From Deltaproteobacteria bacterium (lineage in GTDB: Bacteria; Desulfobacterota; Binatia; UBA9968): 16,646 bases of DNA. The position numbers were made by a program, and so were the translations under genes. Positions 1 to 6,026 of this stretch are shown one piece after another; within the stretch, counting starts at the first letter, position 1, and the number at the start of each line of letters is the position of its first letter. Location: contig JACPDC010000308.1 in NCBI GenBank assembly GCA_016184235.1, forward strand, positions 1 through 16,646, read 5' to 3'. Under the pieces are notes generated by a model. It was not told where the DNA came from and searched no databases. It saw nothing but the letters and a program-made list of their open reading frames with translations.

Positions 1-441
1 ATGGTTGCGCCGGGAGAAAAAAGCGATGGATTTTCCGTCGAACGACCACTCCGGGCGGCCCTCCTCGACGTCGTTGCGCGTGAGCCGGGTCTCGGCTCCG
101 GTGCGCAAATCGTAGACGAAGATCTCGTTGTACTTGGGGTCCAAACCGGCCCCGGGCGCGATCCCGCCCATGTTGCGCACGAAGACGATCCGATTGCCGT
201 CGGGAGAAAACTGGGGACGCTCTTCGTGGTAATTGTTCCTGGTAACGCGCCGCAGCAGCCGGCCGCTCAAATCCATGAGCCAGATCTCCCCGCCGAGGGG
301 ATTGGAAGGATTGGTATTGAGAACCACGACCAGATCCGGGCGCGGCTCCGCGCTGCGGCTTGCGGCCCGAAGGCTCGGGAGGGAGAGCAGCCAAAAGGGG
401 ATCGTCAGGAGTGCGGCAAGGCTTTTAAGTCGCATGGCCAT
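1..441 (-). CDS. TolB/PD40-type beta-propeller protein, secreted, N-terminal part only
   Basis: The minus strand is open for 147 codons from the ATG at 441 to the window edge, so only the N-terminus is seen. It starts with a basic segment and a hydrophobic stretch (LAALLTIPFWLLSLPSL) ending in LRA-A, a likely signal peptide. Two PD40/WD40-like beta-propeller repeats follow. Their hallmarks are EIWLMDLSGRLLRRVT with RPQFSPDGNRIVFVRN, then EIFVYDLRTGAETRLT with RPEWSFDGKSIAFFS. Such repeats occur in TolB and in many periplasmic or lipoprotein propellers of unknown partner. An AAGGA motif lies 4 bases before the ATG at 441 and 10 bases before the in-frame ATG at 435, so either could be used. No Pal or Tol genes are nearby, so tolB itself is not claimed. 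The same-strand neighbour upstream is the FAD oxidoreductase, 118 bp away. Confidence 0.8.
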   Translation of the reverse strand, partial: MAMRLKSLAALLTIPFWLLSLPSLRAASRSAEPRPDLVVVLNTNPSNPLGGEIWLMDLSGRLLRRVTRNNYHEERPQFSPDGNRIVFVRNMGGIAPGAGLDPKYNEIFVYDLRTGAETRLTRNDVEEGRPEWSFDGKSIAFFSRRNH

Positions 442-559
442 CGCGTCCTTCTCTTTCTCTAGCGACGCGCCTGCAGGACCAAGGAGCTTAGCACTGTCGA
501 AATAGATAAGCTATAGGCGTCTTACGGCAGGAGTAGCGATAGTCACCGCGAGACCAAGG

Positions 560-1672
560 CTATCGCAGGAACCGGCCGGGCGAGAAGGGCTCTCCGCTCT
601 TGTCGCCCGGATCGAGGATCAGAGCCGCGGCCAGCCTGCCGACGGACGGGCTGGTCGTGACCCCATGGCCGCCGAGGCCGGCGACCCAGAAAAAGCCGCT
701 GATTTTCGGATCCCATCCGATGACGAAACGGCCGTCCGGCGACAGCGTCCTCAAACCCGCCCAGCTCTTCCTGATAGCCACGTCGGAGATAGCGGGAAAG
801 CGCTGCCTGATCTTCTCGGCCAGCAATTCCGCGATCCTGTTATCGGTCGGCGGGATGCCGGGGGCCATCTCTTCTTGATCGCACGGGCAGAGGAGCAGAC
901 CGCCCGAGTCAGGCCGGAAATAGAGACCGTGCGCGTCGTCCCAAACAAAGGGCCATCCGGGATCGACCCAGGAAAGCGGGGCGGTGATGAAGAGATGGCG
1001 GCGGCATGGTCGAAGCGGCGCCACCACGGCGCCGGCCATTTCCGCCACCGCTCCCGCCCAGGGGCCGGCGGCGTTGACAACGACCTCCGCCCGGATCAGC
1101 CCGTCGCTCGTCACGACTCCCACCGCCCGGCCATTCTCCACCTGGACTCCCTGCACCGAACAGCCATAGCGAACCTGCACGCCTAAAGAGGTAGCCGCCT
1201 TGAGATATCCCGAGAGCAGAGCATGAATATCCACCACGCCGTCCGTCGGGCACCAGACCGCCCCCTCGAAATCCGCGTCTTTGAGCACCGGCGCACAGTC
1301 CCGCGCTCTTTCTCTCGACCAAATTTCGACCTCAATCCCCGCCTGCCGCGCCGTCTCCGCCTCGCGCTGGAGTCTGTTCCATCCCTCCCCGCTCCCGAGC
1401 AACAGGGAACCGCTCCGCTGAAACGACACGGGAACCGGCCAGTCAGCCGGGAGAGAGCGCAAAAAGGAAGCCCCTTCTTTGGTCAGACGGATCAGCGCGG
1501 GCTCGGAAACCACCTGGCGAATCATCGAGGCGTTCCGCCCCGAGGAGTGGACCCCGGCGACCTTCTCCTGCTCCAACAGCACGATCTCTCTAGCGCCCCG
1601 GCGCGCCAGGTGACAGGCGGTGGAGGCGCCGGCAAAGCCGGCGCCGACGATGACGTAGCGGCAAGAAATCAT
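560..1672 (-). CDS. FAD-dependent oxidoreductase, DAO family (glycine/sarcosine oxidase-like)
   Basis: A 370-residue flavoprotein of the D-amino-acid-oxidase fold. Residues 6-15 (YVIVGAGFAG) are the GxGxxG dinucleotide-binding turn, and Glu34 at the end of the second strand is the expected ribose-binding acid. The segment HSSGRNASMIRQ after it is typical of the glycine/sarcosine/dimethylglycine oxidase branch. The C-terminus has the second FAD contact region, LSPDGRFVIGWD and VAGLGGHGVTTSP. The family oxidises C-N bonds of amino or N-methyl amino acids; the substrate here cannot be told. The start is set at the ATG at 1672 because it overlaps the ferredoxin stop (TAATG) and puts the nucleotide-binding strand at the N-terminus; an upstream in-frame start would lie inside the ferredoxin gene. 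Co-translation with a ferredoxin suggests a dehydrogenase that passes electrons to the ferredoxin rather than only to oxygen. Confidence 0.85.
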   Translation of the reverse strand: MISCRYVIVGAGFAGASTACHLARRGAREIVLLEQEKVAGVHSSGRNASMIRQVVSEPALIRLTKEGASFLRSLPADWPVPVSFQRSGSLLLGSGEGWNRLQREAETARQAGIEVEIWSRERARDCAPVLKDADFEGAVWCPTDGVVDIHALLSGYLKAATSLGVQVRYGCSVQGVQVENGRAVGVVTSDGLIRAEVVVNAAGPWAGAVAEMAGAVVAPLRPCRRHLFITAPLSWVDPGWPFVWDDAHGLYFRPDSGGLLLCPCDQEEMAPGIPPTDNRIAELLAEKIRQRFPAISDVAIRKSWAGLRTLSPDGRFVIGWDPKISGFFWVAGLGGHGVTTSPSVGRLAAALILDPGDKSGEPFSPGRFLR

Positions 1673-1890
1673 TATTCGGACGCGGGGAAAATCCTCTTCC
1701 CGCTTTCCTCCTCCAAGATGATCGCCTTGGTAGGGCAAACCCTGGCCGCGAGCAAAATCTTCTCTTCGGTATCGCCCTGGGGATCCGCCACCACACAGAT
1801 GAACTTCTCATCCAGCTTAAAAACCTTAGCCGCGGCCTGGACGCATTTCCCATAGCCCTCGCATTTGGATCGGTCCACGGTGATTTTCAT
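1672..1890 (-). CDS. Small ferredoxin with three cluster cysteines (probable 3Fe-4S type)
   Basis: A 72-residue ferredoxin. The visible cluster cysteines are in RSKCEGYGKCVQAA (C9 and C15) and VCPTKAI near the C-terminus. The position that would give a fourth cysteine in the first motif is a tyrosine (C-x2-Y-x2-C). Three-Cys ferredoxins of this layout bind a [3Fe-4S] cluster and often serve cytochrome P450s or flavoprotein dehydrogenases. The acidic loops (ADPQGDTEE, EEESG) are typical of soluble partners. The ATG at 1890 has a good ribosome site (AAAGGGGA) about 6 bases upstream and a convincing promoter before it. The stop shares one base with the start of the FAD oxidoreductase, so the pair is translationally coupled. 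The cluster type is inferred from the missing cysteine. Confidence 0.85.
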   Translation of the reverse strand: MKITVDRSKCEGYGKCVQAAAKVFKLDEKFICVVADPQGDTEEKILLAARVCPTKAIILEEESGKRIFPASE

Positions 1891-1914
1891 GGGATTTCCC
1901 CTTTCTCGATACCT

Positions 1915-1943
1915 ACCATATTGAGTGTTTTTTTCTTTTTCAA
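1915..1943 (-). promoter_or_regulatory. Sigma70-type promoter for the ferredoxin/FAD oxidoreductase pair
   Basis: On the minus strand TTGAAA (1943-1938) and TATGGT (1920-1915) are separated by exactly 17 bases. The -10 box ends 24 bases before the ferredoxin ATG, leaving room for a short leader with the AAAGGGGA ribosome site. The spacer is A-rich. This is a pattern match only. Confidence 0.5.
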
Positions 1944-1950
1944 TCTGGGC

Positions 1951-1965
1951 TATAGTGCTCAGTTG
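1951..1965 (+). promoter_or_regulatory. Possible -10 element for the vWA gene, leaderless start
   Basis: TATAGT at 1951-1956 lies 9 bases before the ATG at 1966, so transcription would begin at or within a few bases of the start codon. No Shine-Dalgarno sequence is seen before this ATG, which fits a leaderless mRNA. The -35 position (1928-1933) is only a T-run, so the promoter call is weak. An in-frame TTG at 1921 is an alternative start but would add a poorly structured hydrophobic stretch. Confidence 0.3.
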
Positions 1966-3071
1966 ATGCGAATCCACCGTTACACCCAATGGGACGGCAC
2001 GCAGGAGATTCTCTTTCCCACTTCTGAAGACATTCTCAAACACCTCTCCGACAGCCTGCTGGAAGAAGAAGGGGTACGCAAGGCCCTGAGGGACTTGATG
2101 CGCTCCCCCGAGGAGCAGCGGGCCCTGAGCGAAAAGCTCAACAGCCTGGCGGAGAAGCTCGAGGCCTATCACGAGAAGATGGGCAATTTCATGGAGCGCC
2201 TCTCCGGCCGCTACGCCGGCGACATGGAGGAGATGGCGCGCCGGATGCAGCAGGCCCAGCAGCGCTACCAGGAGCTGCGCGACCGGCTGAGAGAGCAGAT
2301 GGCCGGGCGCAAGATGCAGCAGCCCCAGAATCTCACCGGCCAAAGCCATCAGGGCCTCATGGAGATGCTGGACCGGATGAACCGGCTTCTGGAGGACGAG
2401 AACTTCCTGAAAAACCTGCCCAATATGCTGGACGCGGCGGTTGAGGATCTGGACAACCTGCTGGAAAATCTCGACTCGTTGACCCAAGAGCAGCTCGGGC
2501 AGCTAGGCGAGGCGCTGAACCAGATGGAGCAACTGGAACAGCTTCTCAACCAATATCCTTTTCATGGCTCGCAGAGAATGGGGATGGGCGAGGCGGGCCA
2601 GATCCTGGGCCAGCTCAAGCGGCTGGAGCAATTTTTGCGCTGGGGCCAAAGAGGCATGGGAGATCTGTCCGCACTGGATCTCGATGAGGTCCGCGAGCTT
2701 TTGGGAGAGGAGGCCTACGAGCACCTCAAATACCTCAAAGGCGTCGAGCAGGGCCTGGAGGAGGAAGGCTACCTGATGCGCACCCCGCACGGGCTCAAGC
2801 TCACGCCCAAGGGAATGCGCAAGATCGGCGACAAGGCGCTGAGAGAGATCTTTCAAATGCTCAACCGAAACCGCTGGGGCCAGCACGCCACCCCTCTCAA
2901 AGGGGTCCAGGGGGACCGGCTGGAAGAGACCAAGAGATACGAGTACGGCGACCCGCTGAACGTAAAGATCAGCGAGACTTTGATGAATGCCCTGCATGGA
3001 GGCAGCCGCAAGATCCCCGTAAGCATCCGGCCGAACGACTTTTCCGTCCACCGGCAGGAATTCTCAACCGA

Positions 3072-3169
3072 CAGCGAGACGGTGCTGGCGATCGATGTCA
3101 GCTACTCCATGCTCATGAACCAGCGAGACGGTGCTGGCGATCGATGTCAGCTACTCCATGCTCATGAAC
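3072..3169. repeat. 49-bp perfect tandem duplication in the vWA MIDAS region
   Basis: Positions 3072-3120 and 3121-3169 are identical, head to tail, with no spacer. The unit begins CAGCGAGACGG and ends CTCATGAAC. As 49 is not a multiple of 3 it shifts the frame by one, and removing one copy restores a perfect vWA domain. It is either a recent slippage or duplication mutation, or two overlapping contig ends left unmerged. Confidence 0.95.
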
Positions 3170-3580
3170 GATGCCTTGCACGCGGGCAAAAAGGTGGCCC
3201 TGGCGCTGCACCGTCTGATCGAGACCAAGTTTCCCCAAGACGTTCTCCATCTGGTCGCCTTCCGCTCCAACGCCAAGGTGATCCGCGCCGAGGACCTGCC
3301 GTCGATAGTCGCGATCACCTACTTCATGGAGCACGGCACGGATATCAAGGAGGCGCTGCGCTTTTCCCGACAGCTCCTGGGATCGCAGAAAGCGGCCAAC
3401 CGGCAGATCATCCTGATTACCGACGGCGAGCCCACCGCGGTCACGCTCGACCGGGGCGGCCGGCTCCACAGCGGCTGGGGATCCGCGCTGCTGCACGAGC
3501 GGATCGTCCAGGAGACGCTCAAAGAGGTCAAGCGCTGCACCCAGAGCGGCATCAAGATCAACACCTTCATGCTGGGAACC

Positions 3581-3679
3581 GATTTCTACCGGCGCGGCTT
3601 CATCGACCAGCTTTCCCGGGTCAATACCGGCCGGGTCTTTTACACCTCGCCGGATCAGATCGGCAACTACATCGTGGTG
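3581..3679 (+). repeat. 99-bp direct repeat, left copy
   Basis: Identical over 99 bases to 11125-11223, in the same orientation. It starts GATTTCTACCGGCG and ends ACATCGTGGTG. The bases before the copies differ (C here, G on the right), as do those after (T here, A on the right). The repeat is the vWA coding segment from DFYRRGFID to NYIVV and ends on a codon boundary. It bounds the central redox segment. Confidence 0.97.
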
Positions 3680-3718
3680 TTTGCAGGCATCGGCAGTTTC
3701 TCCGGATTTCTCAGTTAA

Positions 3719-3984
3719 AACCCGTAAAATCATATAGTTACACAGGAGAGATGGTTTTCTTTTCCGGGGCACAGGATTTGCGTGAATGCGAATCCTTGTC
3801 AGGTGCTATCTGGCGGCCTCTTTCTGCTGTAGCTGCGACTGGACCACGACCAGTTTGAAAGAGTTGATCAAGGGGGTCCTTGGAACGGTAAGAGCTTGCG
3901 ACGAAGTTGACGAGAGCCTGAAAGCGGGGCGGGGCGAAGGGTGGCGAAGAGGTAAGCCTCAGCAAAATCTTGGGGGGGGGTCCT
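3719..3984 (+). other. Non-coding leader before the redox operon
   Basis: This stretch separates the last in-frame stop after the vWA fragment from the first redox gene. It contains a short open frame at 3751-3858 preceded by AGGAG, but the spacing to its ATG is only 2 bases and the 35-residue product resembles nothing I know. TATAGT at 3734-3739 could be a -10 box, with no convincing -35. TTGAAA and TTGATC motifs near 3855-3870 have no good -10 at 17 bases. No terminator hairpin or riboswitch-like fold was recognised. The operon promoter probably lies here but cannot be placed. Confidence 0.4.
3972..3980 (+). repeat. Run of nine G just before the iron-sulfur subunit start
   Basis: Nine consecutive G (3972-3980) lie 4 bases before the ATG at 3985, where the ribosome site should be; no other Shine-Dalgarno motif is nearby. 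The run can pair with anti-SD cytosines, but its length may vary by slippage or sequencing error, which would change SD spacing but not the reading frame of the gene. Confidence 0.6.
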
Positions 3985-4836
3985 ATGAGAAAGCTGAGCG
4001 TCCGTACAACCAGGCAAAAGCGGCGAACCTTCCTCCAGACTCTTTTGGCCGCGTCTGTAAGTACTGCAGTTTTGGCGAAGGCCGGTAGATCGGCAACATC
4101 TCCAGCCGAGAAGTTATTACCCGAACTACCTGACGGTGAAAGCTCCCTCCTGCGCATGCAGCGGGAGCTTCAGCACGCAATGAAAAAACCCATCCGCGAG
4201 AGGCGCTGGGTCATGGTTATCGATCTGCGCAAGTGCGTGGGCTGCTCGGCCTGCACCATCGCCTGCGTAGCGGAGAATAAGCTACCTCCGGGCGTGGTCT
4301 ACCGTCCGGTCATCGAAGAGGAGATCGGCACCTACCCAAATGTCTCCCGGAGGTTTACTCCCCGGCTCTGCATGCAATGCGATAACCCGCCCTGCGTTTC
4401 TATTTGCCCTGTGAAGGCGACCTACAAAAGGCCTGACGGGATCGTAGAAATTAACTATAACCAATGCATCGGCTGCCGCTATTGCCTGCACGCCTGCCCC
4501 TATGGCGCACGCACCTATGACTTTGGCGAATTTTACACCTTGGGAACTCCGAAGGTGGAATCGTACGAGAAACTGCCCAGCTACGAGTACGGCCGGGAAT
4601 GGCCTAGAGAGGAGGCAAAGTCCCCGGTAGGAAACGCCAGGAAATGCCATTTCTGTAATCATCGTCTCGAGGCCGGGATGCTCCCGGCTTGCGTTACTAC
4701 CTGTATCGGCTATGCCACGTTCTTCGGTGACTCCAATGACCCGGAAAGCCTGATTTCCAACCTCATCTCCAAGCCCAATGCGTTGCGCCTAAAAGAAGAG
4801 CTTGGCACCCAGCCAAAGGTTTACTACCTGGTTTAG
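3985..4836 (+). CDS. Four-cluster [4Fe-4S] subunit of a molybdoenzyme complex, Tat-exported (PsrB/TtrB/DmsB-like)
   Basis: A 283-residue electron-transfer subunit of the complex-iron-sulfur-molybdoenzyme (CISM) family. It starts with a Tat signal: KRRTFLQTLLAASVS, twin arginine at residues 13-14, then a hydrophobic stretch. Four cysteine groups follow in the usual order. They are KCVGCSACTIAC, LCMQCDNPPCVSIC, QCIGCRYCLHAC, and KCHFC paired with ACVTTC across an 11-residue loop, together enough for four [4Fe-4S] clusters. It should pass electrons between the NrfD membrane subunit and the molybdenum subunit. The ATG at 3985 gives a complete Tat signal. Its stop (4834-4836) is 10 bases before the NrfD start. 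A separate Tat signal on the beta subunit is notable because in many related complexes it is exported with the alpha subunit; tetrathionate reductase TtrB is one case with its own signal. Length is normal for the family. Confidence 0.92.
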   Translation: MRKLSVRTTRQKRRTFLQTLLAASVSTAVLAKAGRSATSPAEKLLPELPDGESSLLRMQRELQHAMKKPIRERRWVMVIDLRKCVGCSACTIACVAENKLPPGVVYRPVIEEEIGTYPNVSRRFTPRLCMQCDNPPCVSICPVKATYKRPDGIVEINYNQCIGCRYCLHACPYGARTYDFGEFYTLGTPKVESYEKLPSYEYGREWPREEAKSPVGNARKCHFCNHRLEAGMLPACVTTCIGYATFFGDSNDPESLISNLISKPNALRLKEELGTQPKVYYLV

Positions 4837-4846
4837 GAGATTCACC

Positions 4847-6010
4847 ATGCTCAGGATCGCCAAAGCCCTCATACCCCTATTGCTCATCCTTGTGGTTCTC
4901 GGTCTTTTCGGCGCCTGGGATCGTCTGGTTCACGGTGAAAAGAACCTCAACCTTGGAAGTTATCTTCCCTGGGGTCTCTGGGTCGGTAGCTATATCTATC
5001 TGGTCGGCTTCTCAGGGGGAGCGTTTCTGGTGCTCTTTCTTTACCATGCGCTGGGCATCCGCTCTTTACGCCGCGCCAGCCTGTATGCATTGCCGCTTGC
5101 GCTTGTCACGCTCGGAAACGGCCTCATGCTGGTACTCGTGGACCTGGGACACATGGAGCGGTTCTGGAAACTTTACCTCCAGCCCAATCCCACATCGATC
5201 CTCGTCTGGATGGTCTGGGTCTATAGCGTGTACAGTGGGATCCTGCTCGCGATGCTCTACGCTACCGTTCAGGGAAGAGAGCCGTGGTTAAAGCCATTGT
5301 CGGTGGTCGGATTTCTTTTAGTGATTACATTCGGGGGCGGTGAAGGCGCGCTGTTGGGAGTGCTGGGGGCCAAGCCCTATTGGAACTCTGGGCTCCTATT
5401 GATCCGATTCCTCTTTACGGCTTTCCTCTCAGGGATCGCCTTGGTAGCCTTTACCACGGTCTTCCTTCGTCATTGGCCCGTCGACGACGAGCACAGGAAC
5501 GCCCTAGACTTTTTACGCTACTTCGTCCTAATCCTTCTCGCCGTCATTTCCCTTGTGGAGCTCGCCGAGCTCTCCGTCATTCACTACGCAGCCATTCCTG
5601 CTGTCCTTGAAGCCCGTAGGCTAGTCATTTTCGGAACCTACTGGTGGGTATTCTGGTTTGGGCAAGTCCTGCTCGGGCTTGTCGTGCCGGCGGCTATCCT
5701 GATCCCGCGTTGGGGCACTAGACCTTTCCTCTTTGGACTCGCCACGCTGTCTATCGTCATTGGCAACGCCGCGAGCAAACAGAATGTCGTCCTTCCGATC
5801 CTGACGGCCTCGGATCTGCGCACACTCCCCACGGCATTCATCCATGAACGGTTCTCTCTCGTCTATCATCCTAGTCTGACGGAATGGCTGTTCTGGCTCG
5901 GAGTCGGCGCGGCGGCGGCCGCCACGTTCCTGATCTTGATTGAGACGCTGGTTTTTCTCCAGGGGCGCAGAGAACGGGCTGTCGTGGAAGCGGCCGGTTG
6001 GAGCCGCTGA
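4847..6010 (+). CDS. NrfD/PsrC-type membrane subunit (quinone-interacting)
   Basis: A 387-residue polytopic membrane protein with about ten hydrophobic segments by eye, the first from residue 5 and the last just before a basic C-terminus (QGRRERAVVEAAGWSR). The early motif LNLGSYLPWGLWVGSYIYLVGFSGG matches the NrfD/PsrC start, where a Gly-rich second helix packs near the quinone site. This family anchors periplasmic molybdoenzyme complexes and exchanges electrons with the quinone pool. Ten helices would place it nearer the HybB/extended NrfD group than eight-helix PsrC, but the count is approximate. The ATG at 4847 is preferred over upstream starts because TTTAGGAG ends 7 bases before it and overlaps the stop of the previous gene. 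The molybdoenzyme start follows 16 bases after its stop. Confidence 0.9.
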   Translation: MLRIAKALIPLLLILVVLGLFGAWDRLVHGEKNLNLGSYLPWGLWVGSYIYLVGFSGGAFLVLFLYHALGIRSLRRASLYALPLALVTLGNGLMLVLVDLGHMERFWKLYLQPNPTSILVWMVWVYSVYSGILLAMLYATVQGREPWLKPLSVVGFLLVITFGGGEGALLGVLGAKPYWNSGLLLIRFLFTAFLSGIALVAFTTVFLRHWPVDDEHRNALDFLRYFVLILLAVISLVELAELSVIHYAAIPAVLEARRLVIFGTYWWVFWFGQVLLGLVVPAAILIPRWGTRPFLFGLATLSIVIGNAASKQNVVLPILTASDLRTLPTAFIHERFSLVYHPSLTEWLFWLGVGAAAAATFLILIETLVFLQGRRERAVVEAAGWSR

Positions 6011-6026
6011 GGGGAGGGGTCTTACC

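Larger units (their letters stand above)
1966..3718 (+). pseudogene. von Willebrand factor A domain protein, frameshifted by a 49-bp duplication and cut off at its 3' end
   Basis: Reading 1966-3120 and resuming at 3170 gives one continuous vWA protein. The N-terminal half is helical and Glu/Gln/Leu-rich, with a likely coiled coil around residues 60-130 and more helices to about residue 320. The vWA fold follows: strand AIDVSYSM with MIDAS D377-x-S-x-S381, the Thr in MEHGTDIKEAL, and the Asp in LITDGEP. Proteins of this layout usually work with a MoxR or Mg-chelatase-type AAA+ ATPase; none is in the window. As written, the second 49-bp copy shifts the frame just after the MIDAS strand, and the shifted frame runs on to 3858. 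The domain remainder is open from GTG 3131 to the stop at 3718. At 3680 the sequence leaves the vWA gene and adds 12 foreign residues. The native last 13 codons are at 11238-11279, giving about 568 residues when rebuilt. Confidence 0.85.

Noticed and set aside
665..1855. Long plus-strand open frames opposite the FAD oxidoreductase
   Set aside because: They are G+C-driven shadows of the minus-strand gene; their products are Arg/Pro/Ala-rich with no motifs, and the minus strand carries clear FAD-binding motifs.
1891..2487. Minus-strand extension of the ferredoxin frame to 271 residues
   Set aside because: The extension is antisense to the vWA coiled-coil region. The ferredoxin has its own ribosome site and promoter at 1890-1943.
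3751..3858. 35-residue open frame with AGGAG before its ATG
   Set aside because: The SD-to-ATG spacing is only 2 bases and the product has no recognisable features. It is the end of the frameshifted vWA frame.
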